28,469 nucleotides of DNA, taken from the NCBI GenBank assembly GCA_030158535.1, contig JAOASV010000250.1:1-28469 (forward strand), read 5' to 3'. The stretch's first letter is position 1, and every line of letters begins with the position of its first letter. Below the pieces are notes generated by a model. It saw nothing but the letters and a program-made list of their open reading frames with translations, had not been told where the DNA came from and searched no databases. The position numbers and the translations under genes are program-made. Shown here one piece after another: positions 7,146-14,696 of the stretch. The stretch is from Sediminibacterium sp. (GTDB lineage Bacteria > Bacteroidota > Bacteroidia > Chitinophagales > Chitinophagaceae).

Positions 7146-7195
7146 ATCAAGGCCCAAAATACAGGTATGTTGAAAAAATAGTTGGCCCCCTTGAT
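7146..7195. promoter_or_regulatory. Imperfect dyad in the gatC / beta-oxidation gene divergent region
   Basis: ATCAAGGCCCAA (7146-7157) and TTGGCCCCCTTGAT (7182-7195) are near-inverted copies. ATCAAGG pairs with CCTTGAT and CCAA with TTGG, with a small mismatch between them and 24 bases separating the arms. The dyad lies 44 bases before the start of the beta-oxidation gene. It could be an operator or an accidental match. Confidence 0.25.
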
Positions 7196-7238
7196 TAAAA
7201 TAGTTGCATAACTAACTAATTTTACGGAAAGCATTTTT

Positions 7239-9614
7239 ATGAAGCGTAGTATTAAGAAAGTTGCCATTTTAGGAAGCGGTGTAATGGGCTCCCGCATTGC
7301 GTGTCATTTTGCAGGTATTGGTGTAAACGTTTTACTACTTGATATGGTTCCAAAAGAAGCCACAGAAAGTACCAAACCGCAGGAACGCAACAAACTCGTA
7401 AACGACGCTTTACAAGCTGCATTAAAAAGCAACCCCTCACCTGTTTATACAAAAGCTACGGCTAAAAAAATTACGACCGGAAATTTTGACGATAACTTAC
7501 CAGAAATAGCGGGTGTAGATTGGATCATTGAAGTAGTTGTGGAACGTCTCGACATCAAACAAATGATGTACGAAAAAATAGAAAAATATAGAAAGCCAGG
7601 TACACTTGTATCTTCTAACACTTCTGGTATTCCCATTCATTTAATGGCTGAAGGAAGATCTGAAGATTTCAAAAAACATTTTTGTGGAACACACTTTTTT
7701 AATCCACCACGCTACTTGCGTTTATTAGAAATTATTCCTACACCACATACCAGTTCTGAAGTGGTAGACTTTTTAATGGAATATGGTGATTTATTTTTAG
7801 GTAAAACAACAGTGCATTGTAAAGACACGCCTGCCTTTATCGCCAATCGTATCGGGGTTTTTAGCATCATGCTCATTTTTAATAGCATGGAAAAACTAGG
7901 CCTCACCATCGATGAAATTGAAGCACTTACCGGACCTATTATTGGACGTCCAAAATCTGCAACATTTAGAACTGCCGATGTAGTGGGCATTGACACCCTT
8001 GTTAAAGTTGCTAAAGGCGTTGCAGACAATTGCCCTAACGACGAAGCGCGTGCTATTTTTACCATTCCAAGTTGGTTAGAAAAAATGCTTGCTAATAACT
8101 GGCTCGGTGATAAAACAGGACAAGGATTTTTTAAGAAAATAAAATCAGAAGCGGGTAAAGAAATACTAACGCTTAATTTACAAACACTCGAATACGTAGC
8201 GCGTAAAAAAGCAAAATTTGCAAGCCTAGAGGCTGCAAAACCAATTGATGATTTAAAACAAAGACTTCAATTATTACAAGCAGCACCAGATAAAGCTGGC
8301 GATTTTTACAAAGCATTTCATTATGGTTTGTTCTCATATATTTCTCACCGCATTCCAGAAATTAGTGACGAACTCTACCGTGTAGACGACGCTATGATGG
8401 CGGGCTTTGGTTGGGAAATTGGTGCTTTTGAAAGTTGGGACACACTTGGTGTTGCCAAAACGGTAGCAGCCATGAAAGCCGCTGGCCATGCGGTTGCCCC
8501 ATGGGTAGATACCATGCTAGCGAGTGGTATTACCAGTTTTTACAAGGTAGAAAACGGAAAGAAACTTTGTTACGATGTAGCATCGGGTTCTTATAAAGCG
8601 CTTCCAGGTGGTGATGCATTTTTAGTATTAAAAAATAAAGCCGACCAACTTGTTTGGAAAAACAGTGCTTGCCGTTTATATGATATTGGTGATGGTATTG
8701 CAGGATTTGAGTGGAATTCAAAAATGAATAGCATTGGTGGCGAAGTACTCGAAGGACTCAACAAAGCCATTAATATAGCTGAAGAAAAATTTAATGGACT
8801 TGTAATTGCCAACGATGGCCCCAACTTTAGTGCGGGTGCTAACGTTGGAATGATTTTTATGCTAGCTATTGAGCAGGAATATGACGAACTAGACATGGCC
8901 ATCAGAATGTTCCAAAACACCATGATGCGCGTGCGGTATTCTAGTATACCCGTAGCTGTTGCGCCACACGCGCTAACGCTTGGTGGCGCCTGCGAAATGA
9001 GCTTACACGCAGATGTTGTATGCGCTGCTGCAGAAACCTATATAGGTCTTGTAGAACTTGGCGTTGGATTAATTCCGGGCGGTGGTGGCACCAAAGAATT
9101 TGTGTTACGCGCTGGCGATGAAATGCACGACGAAGAACCAGAAACCATTACCCTTAAAAATAGATTCTTATCCATCGCTACTGCAAAGGTTGCAACCTCT
9201 GCTGCAGAAGCTTTTGAGATGGGCGTTTTAAGAAAAGGACAGGATCAAACAGTCATGAATATTGGACGCCGTATTGCAACTGCAAAATCGGCGGTGCTTG
9301 ATTTACACGCACAGGGTTATACCATGCCTACTATTCGCAAAGATGTAAAAGTACTAGGAAGATCTGCGCTAGGCGCACTTTTAGCAGGTATCAATGGCAT
9401 GCAAAAAGCAGGCTATGCAACTGCGCATGACGCCGTAGTAGCTAAAAAACTTGCCTATGTGATGTGCGGTGGCGACCTTAGTGAGCAAAGCCTTGTATCT
9501 GAACAATATTTACTAGATTTAGAACGTGAAGCTTTTTTAAGTTTATGCGGCGAGAAAAAAACACTTGAGCGTATTCAAAGTGTTTTAAAAAGCGGTAGAC
9601 CCATCAGAAATTAA
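7239..9614 (+). CDS. Bifunctional 3-hydroxyacyl-CoA dehydrogenase / enoyl-CoA hydratase (FadN-like)
   Basis: This 791-residue soluble enzyme carries two successive beta-oxidation activities: hydration of enoyl-CoA and NAD-dependent oxidation of 3-hydroxyacyl-CoA. The dehydrogenase comes first: Rossmann motif GSGVMG (12-17), and catalytic pair His152 (THFFNP) and Glu164 with the usual 12-residue spacing. The C-terminal dehydrogenase domain follows. The crotonase domain comes last, with oxyanion-hole SAGAN (531-535) and the two catalytic glutamates Glu586 (GGACEMS) and Glu606 (VELGVG), 20 apart as in enoyl-CoA hydratase. This order is opposite to E. coli FadB and like Bacillus FadN. The FadA thiolase and an acyl-CoA dehydrogenase, often adjacent in relatives, are absent here. 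An ABC-2 type ATPase gene follows after 8 bases. Confidence 0.95.
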   Translation: MKRSIKKVAILGSGVMGSRIACHFAGIGVNVLLLDMVPKEATESTKPQERNKLVNDALQAALKSNPSPVYTKATAKKITTGNFDDNLPEIAGVDWIIEVVVERLDIKQMMYEKIEKYRKPGTLVSSNTSGIPIHLMAEGRSEDFKKHFCGTHFFNPPRYLRLLEIIPTPHTSSEVVDFLMEYGDLFLGKTTVHCKDTPAFIANRIGVFSIMLIFNSMEKLGLTIDEIEALTGPIIGRPKSATFRTADVVGIDTLVKVAKGVADNCPNDEARAIFTIPSWLEKMLANNWLGDKTGQGFFKKIKSEAGKEILTLNLQTLEYVARKKAKFASLEAAKPIDDLKQRLQLLQAAPDKAGDFYKAFHYGLFSYISHRIPEISDELYRVDDAMMAGFGWEIGAFESWDTLGVAKTVAAMKAAGHAVAPWVDTMLASGITSFYKVENGKKLCYDVASGSYKALPGGDAFLVLKNKADQLVWKNSACRLYDIGDGIAGFEWNSKMNSIGGEVLEGLNKAINIAEEKFNGLVIANDGPNFSAGANVGMIFMLAIEQEYDELDMAIRMFQNTMMRVRYSSIPVAVAPHALTLGGACEMSLHADVVCAAAETYIGLVELGVGLIPGGGGTKEFVLRAGDEMHDEEPETITLKNRFLSIATAKVATSAAEAFEMGVLRKGQDQTVMNIGRRIATAKSAVLDLHAQGYTMPTIRKDVKVLGRSALGALLAGINGMQKAGYATAHDAVVAKKLAYVMCGGDLSEQSLVSEQYLLDLEREAFLSLCGEKKTLERIQSVLKSGRPIRN

Positions 9615-9622
9615 TTTAGTCT

Positions 9623-10519
9623 ATGCATCCAATTTTAACGATTACCGGTGTTTCAAAAAACTACGGTAAACTTACTGCGCTTGATGCTGTAAGTTTTGAA
9701 GTACCCGCTGGTGCAGTGTTTGGCATACTAGGGCCTAACGGCAGTGGTAAAACAACACTTCTCAGTATTCTTTTAGACGTACTCCACGCTGACACCGGAA
9801 AGTTTAGCTGGTTTGGTAATACACCACAAACCAATAACAGAAAACAAATTGGGTCTTTACTTGAAACACCTAATTTTTATCATTACTTATCGGCGGTAGA
9901 TAATTTAAAAATTACACAAGCCATTAGTGGAAGAGGCGACAGCGCAGACATTGATAAGGTACTTGAAATTGTAAAATTAGCAGAACGCAAAAAAAGTAAG
10001 TTTAGCAGCTATAGTTTAGGCATGAAACAGCGCCTTGCTATTGGTGCCGCATTGCTTGGAAACCCTGATGTACTTGTGTTTGACGAGCCTACCAACGGAT
10101 TAGATCCAGTAGGTATTGCCGAAATTAGAGACCTCATAAAATCGCTAGCAGCATCTGGCAAAACCATTATTATGGCCAGCCATTTACTTGACGAAGTTGA
10201 AAAGGTTTGTACGCATGTGGCCATCTTAAAAAAAGGAACCCTATTAACGGCAGGCCCTGTAGATGAAGTGCTCGCACAAGAAGATATTGTTGAAATTGCC
10301 GCATCTAATAACGATGCACTTTTAAATACTATTGAATTGATGGGCGGTTTTTCTAAAGTAAAAAAGCATGACAATTGCTTGCAATTATTTTATCCGATTG
10401 GCACGGCTCAATTAGAAAGTATTAATAAATACTGTTTTGAAAAAGGCATTACGCTGCAACAATTACAACTGAAAAAGAAAAGTTTAGAAACTAAATTTTT
10501 TGAATTAACCAACGACTAA
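9623..10519 (+). CDS. ABC-2 type transporter ATP-binding protein
   Basis: This 298-residue ABC ATPase has Walker A GPNGSGKTT near residue 38, the degenerate signature SLGMKQRLAIGAAL typical of the ABC-2/drug-export (DRA/CcmA-like) group, Walker B VLVFDEPTNGLDP, and switch His in ASHLLDEVEKVC. A C-terminal extension of about 80 residues, beyond the nucleotide-binding domain, probably contacts the permease or aids dimer formation. It is followed after 10 bases by its likely membrane partner and preceded by the beta-oxidation gene at 8 bases, so all three may be cotranscribed. The substrate is unknown. GldA-type gliding ATPases are related, but I see nothing that favours that role. Confidence 0.92.
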   Translation: MHPILTITGVSKNYGKLTALDAVSFEVPAGAVFGILGPNGSGKTTLLSILLDVLHADTGKFSWFGNTPQTNNRKQIGSLLETPNFYHYLSAVDNLKITQAISGRGDSADIDKVLEIVKLAERKKSKFSSYSLGMKQRLAIGAALLGNPDVLVFDEPTNGLDPVGIAEIRDLIKSLAASGKTIIMASHLLDEVEKVCTHVAILKKGTLLTAGPVDEVLAQEDIVEIAASNNDALLNTIELMGGFSKVKKHDNCLQLFYPIGTAQLESINKYCFEKGITLQQLQLKKKSLETKFFELTND

Positions 10520-10529
10520 CGCTAACCAT

Positions 10530-11363
10530 ATGTTTTCATTACTTCAAATAGAATGGCTTAAAATAAAAAAGTATCCCGCGTTTTGGGCGATGCTCATTAT
10601 TGTGCTACTTACCTACCCTGCTGCCAACCTCATGTTTTATAATGTGTACCTAAACATTACAACACAAAAAGGTACCGACATGCTGGCTAAAATGTTATTG
10701 GGCAATCCCTTCGCATTTCCTGAAACCTGGCATACGGTAGCGTATATTTCTTCGTTTTTTGTTATTCTCCCTTCTATATTAGTGATCATGCTGGTAACCA
10801 ACGAGTATCAGTACAAAACACAACGTCAAAACATCATTGATGGCTGGACTAGACGTCAATTTATGACTAGTAAACTTATGGATGTACTGATTGTAAGTGG
10901 TATCACCACCATCCTGTATACCCTTGTTGCCATTGGTTTTAGCATCTATGCCAGCACATTTGACACCACTAAAATTTGGGATCAATCGTATTATATTGGA
11001 CTCTTTTTCTTACAAACCTTTGCGCAACTTACTATTGCTTTTTTACTAGGCTATCTGATAAAAAAAGCATTTATAGCACTAGGGATATTTTTATTTTACT
11101 ACCTCATTGTAGAAAATATTGCCACTGGTTATATAAAAATGAAAGCTGAAAAAATAGGTGGCGATATTGGACGTTACTTGCCTTTTGAAATTTCAGACCG
11201 CATGATTGTGGCACCTGCGTTTATAGGTAGGTTTGGAAAAGATATAAAAACGGCTTACGAAAAATCTTTGTCTGAAGTGCCATCACAAATAGCACTATCA
11301 CTACTTCTTACAACAGCAATCTGGGCTTTCTGCTTTTTCATGCACCGTAAAAAAGATTTATAA
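10530..11363 (+). CDS. ABC-2 type transporter permease
   Basis: This 277-residue integral membrane protein has about six hydrophobic segments: near residues 16-36, 70-90, 115-140, 155-178, 183-200 and 252-272. It opens with LLQIEWLKIKKYPAFWAMLI, a common start of Bacteroidota ABC-2 permeases (short amphipathic helix with a Lys-rich turn before the first membrane helix). It pairs with the preceding ATPase to form a transporter, probably as a 2+2 assembly. The substrate cannot be inferred. It converges on the TIGR01777-family gene with 38 bases between the stops and no obvious strong terminator hairpin. Confidence 0.88.
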   Translation: MFSLLQIEWLKIKKYPAFWAMLIIVLLTYPAANLMFYNVYLNITTQKGTDMLAKMLLGNPFAFPETWHTVAYISSFFVILPSILVIMLVTNEYQYKTQRQNIIDGWTRRQFMTSKLMDVLIVSGITTILYTLVAIGFSIYASTFDTTKIWDQSYYIGLFFLQTFAQLTIAFLLGYLIKKAFIALGIFLFYYLIVENIATGYIKMKAEKIGGDIGRYLPFEISDRMIVAPAFIGRFGKDIKTAYEKSLSEVPSQIALSLLLTTAIWAFCFFMHRKKDL

Positions 11364-11401
11364 TTTTTTGGAGGGCAAAACTATTAAATCAAGGACAAAG
11401 C

Positions 11402-12340
11402 TTATAAATCGAGAGTCGACAAACTTTTTGAAATTTCTGGATAATCAAATACAAAACCTGCATCTTGTATTTTTTTCGCAGACACAGTAGTGCTTTTTAG
11501 TACTTCTATACTCATTTCTCCAAGCATAATTTTTAATACAAAACTAGGCACGTACGTAGTGATGTAAAAACTACCATACAATACTTTTGCGAGTGTTTGG
11601 GTAAGTGTTTTATTGCTTACAGGTGCTGGTGCCACTGCATTGTAGCTACCACTGATGCTTTCATTTTCAAGCGCGTACACAAACATTTTTGCCAAATCTC
11701 TAACATCAATCCAGCTAATCATTTGTTTGCCGTTTCCTAAAACAGCAGCCATTCTTACCGCTAGTGGTTTTAAAAATTCTTTTAACGCACCTCCATGTTT
11801 ACTTAGTACAATACCCGTGCGTAAAAATACTAGTCGCTTTTGCAAACCATTGGTGTTGGCTGTAACAGGTGCAATAGACGCCTCCCAGGCGGCGCAGGTA
11901 GTACCTAAAAAATCTGGATAAGACGGGTCAGTTTCTACAAAACCTTGCGCTGCACCCTCATTGTTATGTGTATCATTGTTATCAGGCCCGTACCATCCAA
12001 TGGCCGATGCACTAATTACTGCTTTAACTTTATTGGGTGTTTCTTGTAAAGCTTTTACAAGTAGTGCACTACTTTTTGTACGGCTATCTAAAATTTCTTG
12101 CTTGCGCGAAGCAGACCATCTTTTGTCTGCAACACCAGCGCCTGCCAAATGAATAATATAATCGGCTGCTGCAATAACAGTGCTGTCAATGGTTCCGGCA
12201 TTTATATCCCAGTGCGCTTGGCCTTTAAGGGGTATTTTACTTCTAGTTAATAAAACTACTTCATAACCCTTTTGTTCGAGTAATGCTTTTACCGCTGTTC
12301 CTACAAGTCCTGTTCCTCCTGTTATTAATACGCTTGGCAT
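11402..12340 (-). CDS. TIGR01777-family SDR / NAD-dependent epimerase-like protein
   Basis: This 312-residue extended-SDR protein has the nucleotide-binding TGGTGLVG (7-14), the family blocks WSASRKQEILDSR (75-87) and SASAIGWYG (110-118), CAAWEAS where classical SDRs have YxxxK, and MISWIDVRDLAKMF followed by a C-terminal DUF1731-like domain (NKTLTQTLAKVL onward). These features identify the YfcH/SDR39U1 group. The substrate is unknown, and the lack of YxxxK suggests that an ordinary SDR reaction should not be assumed. It starts 103 bases after the ftsZ stop, beyond the terminator hairpin, so it is probably expressed separately from the dcw cluster. Confidence 0.93.
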   Translation of the reverse strand: MPSVLITGGTGLVGTAVKALLEQKGYEVVLLTRSKIPLKGQAHWDINAGTIDSTVIAAADYIIHLAGAGVADKRWSASRKQEILDSRTKSSALLVKALQETPNKVKAVISASAIGWYGPDNNDTHNNEGAAQGFVETDPSYPDFLGTTCAAWEASIAPVTANTNGLQKRLVFLRTGIVLSKHGGALKEFLKPLAVRMAAVLGNGKQMISWIDVRDLAKMFVYALENESISGSYNAVAPAPVSNKTLTQTLAKVLYGSFYITTYVPSFVLKIMLGEMSIEVLKSTTVSAKKIQDAGFVFDYPEISKSLSTLDL

Positions 12341-12377
12341 ATATGTAAATTAAGCTTTCTTGTACACCTATAAACAA

Positions 12378-12403
12378 AGATCCCAACCAAAAGGTTGGGA
12401 TCT
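12378..12403 (-). terminator. Intrinsic terminator of the dcw cluster
   Basis: AGATCCCAACC and GGTTGGGATCT form a perfect 11-bp stem with a 4-base loop. On the - strand it is followed by TTGTTTATA, a modest T-rich tract. It lies 40 bases beyond the ftsZ stop and before the next gene on the same strand, the right place to end dcw transcription. Confidence 0.8.
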
Positions 12404-12442
12404 ACAACTAAAATCACCAGGCTAAAACAAAGTTAAATGCTA

Positions 12443-14644
12443 TTAATCGGGCTTCTTACCGTGTAAAAAGGTATTCAGCGTTGATATTTGTGTTTGATCT
12501 TTATCGTCTTTTCCTACCGTATACTTACTGTAAAAATCTTCTACAGTGGTAAGGGTACTTCCAAAAAGCTCCATGTTTCTTCTAACATAAGCAGGCACAT
12601 TGTCAAATTCGCTACCAGACTCTGCGCCACCACCACTCATATTAAATGATAGGTTGCGTAATTTTTGGATGCGTTCTGCAGCTCTGCGTTTTTGCTCTTC
12701 AGCATCATCAAACATAGAGTCATCAATAAATGAAGCAGGTGCAGCCATATTGGTAGCCTGACTGTAAGAAGCCATTTCAGGCTTTTCAATTAATTCCATA
12801 TCGCAAAGTCCTAATTCAGCATCTTCTTCTAATTCATTTAACGACTCGCCAAATGAAGTTCTATAAGATTGTTTGGTAGGCGCTGCAGGTGCAGGTTGCG
12901 CGGTCATTGGGTTTGGTGCGATATACGCCACAGATGATGCAATGCCTACAGCAATTGGTGCCACAGGAACCACAACTTCTTGTGCGGTCTCAACTTCTTG
13001 CACAGGAGCAAAATTTTGTGCTACTGATTCTTGAACAGCAACTTCTTGAATAGGAGCAACTTCATGCACACTTACTACCGGTGCTGATGCCACTGTTTCA
13101 TCTGCATAAATATTGGTAGGCTTATTTAAAATCGTACCCGTAAATGCAGGCGCTGTTGGTGTATCGTTTACAGTAAATTGAAGTAAAGCTTCTGAAGCAG
13201 TTACAGGAGGAGTTACAATTTCTGGTTCTACTTCTGGTAGCACCACTTCTTCCGTAATTTCTGGGCTTAATTCAAATTGAAGTACAAAGCGTTCTTCTAC
13301 AACAGGAGTTTCTACTGGCGCAACGTATGCTTCTACTACAGGAGCTACATATGCTTCAACAACTGGAGCAACATAAACTTCCTCTTCTACAACAGGTGCT
13401 GTAAAAGTTGGACGAAGCGTTAATGGATCGTTTTGCTCAAGCGGTAAAGATTGTTGAACAAGTGACTGCATCGTAGGAACTTCTGCAACAGGCGCAACAA
13501 TTGGAGCAGCAGCCTCAACTACAGGAGCAACTTCAACAACTGGTGCAACAGCCTCAACTACTGGCTCAACAAAAGTAATGGCAGGCACTGGGGCAGGCTG
13601 CTCAGTTTGCAATGTCATTACAATTTTTTCTTCTTGTGGAACCGCTTTAGTACTCACTGGACTTTTAGCAAATGGATCTTTATGTTCGAAACCAGTTGCT
13701 ACAAGTGTGATACCAATTTTTTTATCGAGTGTATTATCATAACCCATACCTACAATTACATCCGTATCTTCTCCGGCTTGCATACGTAAGTGGTTATTGA
13801 TAATTTCTAATTCATCCATGGTGCACTCGTAATCACCCTCAGCACTATTGATATTAATTAATATCCATTTTGCACCTTTGATATCGCTATCGTTTAATAA
13901 TGGAGAAGCAATAGCTTCTTCGATAGCAAGTTGTGCTCTATTTTCACCTTCTACTTCTGCTTTACCTAAAATGGCTACGCCACCATTTTTCATTACGGTG
14001 CAAACGTCCGCAAAGTCAACAATGATATGACCTCTACTATTAATAATATCGGTGATACATTTAGCGGCAGTTGCTAATACATTATCTGCTTTACCAAATG
14101 CTTCTTTCATTTTTAAATTACCGTATTGCATACGTAATTTATCATTGCTAATCACTAGAAGCGTGTCTACGTGGGGCTTTAACTGCTCGATACCTTCTTG
14201 CGCTTGTTGCAAACGACGCGGACCTTCAAAACCAAAAGGCGTTGTAACAATACCCACTGTTAAAATGCCTAAGTCTTTACAAATTTGTGCAATGATAGGT
14301 GCGCCACCAGTACCAGTTCCGCCACCCATACCCACAGTAATAAAAGCCATTTTAGTATTCACTTCTAAAATGCGCTTGATTTCTTCAAGCGATTCTTCGG
14401 TAGCTAATTTACCTACTTCAGGATTTGCGCCCGCACCTAAACCTTGTGTAAGGTGTGGTCCTAACTGAATTTTATTGGGAATGCGACTTTGCTCAATGGC
14501 TTTGGCGTCTGTGTTACAAATAATGAAATCAACACCTTCAATATTTTGATCAAACATGAAGTTAACTGCGTTGCTTCCGCCTCCACCAACACCAAGTACT
14601 TTTATGATAGAAGATTTTTGTTTAGGAAGATCGAAGTGAATCAT
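12443..14644 (-). CDS. ftsZ: Cell division protein FtsZ, with very long linker and tail
   Basis: FtsZ is the tubulin-like GTPase that forms the cytokinetic ring. The globular part (residues 1 to about 325) is complete: GVGGGGSNAV near 18-27, the tubulin signature GGGTGTG at 107-113, TPFGFEGPRR, and the T7-loop region NVLATAAKCITDI with FADV. After it comes a linker of about 260 residues (331-590) dominated by Val, Pro, Ala and Glu, with repeated APVVEA units. Next are an acidic conserved-looking block, a basic helix QKRRAAERIQKLRNLSF (651-667), the FtsA/ZipA-binding-type peptide NVPAYVRRNMEL (682-693), and a further 40 residues ending HGKKPD. At 733 residues it is nearly twice the usual 380-400. 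It lies 52 bases after ftsA, last in the cluster. The frame is intact throughout, so the length is not an assembly artefact visible here. Confidence 0.97.
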   Translation of the reverse strand: MIHFDLPKQKSSIIKVLGVGGGGSNAVNFMFDQNIEGVDFIICNTDAKAIEQSRIPNKIQLGPHLTQGLGAGANPEVGKLATEESLEEIKRILEVNTKMAFITVGMGGGTGTGGAPIIAQICKDLGILTVGIVTTPFGFEGPRRLQQAQEGIEQLKPHVDTLLVISNDKLRMQYGNLKMKEAFGKADNVLATAAKCITDIINSRGHIIVDFADVCTVMKNGGVAILGKAEVEGENRAQLAIEEAIASPLLNDSDIKGAKWILININSAEGDYECTMDELEIINNHLRMQAGEDTDVIVGMGYDNTLDKKIGITLVATGFEHKDPFAKSPVSTKAVPQEEKIVMTLQTEQPAPVPAITFVEPVVEAVAPVVEVAPVVEAAAPIVAPVAEVPTMQSLVQQSLPLEQNDPLTLRPTFTAPVVEEEVYVAPVVEAYVAPVVEAYVAPVETPVVEERFVLQFELSPEITEEVVLPEVEPEIVTPPVTASEALLQFTVNDTPTAPAFTGTILNKPTNIYADETVASAPVVSVHEVAPIQEVAVQESVAQNFAPVQEVETAQEVVVPVAPIAVGIASSVAYIAPNPMTAQPAPAAPTKQSYRTSFGESLNELEEDAELGLCDMELIEKPEMASYSQATNMAAPASFIDDSMFDDAEEQKRRAAERIQKLRNLSFNMSGGGAESGSEFDNVPAYVRRNMELFGSTLTTVEDFYSKYTVGKDDKDQTQISTLNTFLHGKKPD
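13320..13391 (-). repeat. 24-bp tandem repeats inside ftsZ (YVAPVVEA units)
   Basis: Three consecutive 24-base copies begin at 13320, 13344 and 13368 (GCAACGTATGCTTCTACTAC and relatives; the third is more diverged). They encode the 8-residue unit YVAPVVEA in the FtsZ linker. A second, looser set of related repeats (GCCTCAACTACAGGAGCAAC) lies at about 13515-13565. Confidence 0.8.
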
Positions 14645-14696
14645 ATAAACGAGTTTAGAAAATTAGAATGAAATGGGTATCGTTAAGGGTTCGTTT

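Noticed and set aside
7080..7157. N-terminal extension of gatC by 26 codons
   Set aside because: The extension has no GatC similarity; family members start at the MEVTPQLIDQLAHL helix.
10009..10374. 121-codon antisense open frame inside the ABC-2 ATPase gene
   Set aside because: Shadow frame; low-complexity Ser/Ala composition and no family resemblance.
14052..14468. 138-codon open frame on the + strand inside ftsZ
   Set aside because: Antisense shadow of the highly conserved FtsZ GTPase domain; no recognisable family or start signal.
12443..14644. FtsZ length as a frameshift or fusion of two genes
   Set aside because: One continuous frame with a recognisable globular domain at the start and the conserved peptide near the end; no start signals inside the linker.
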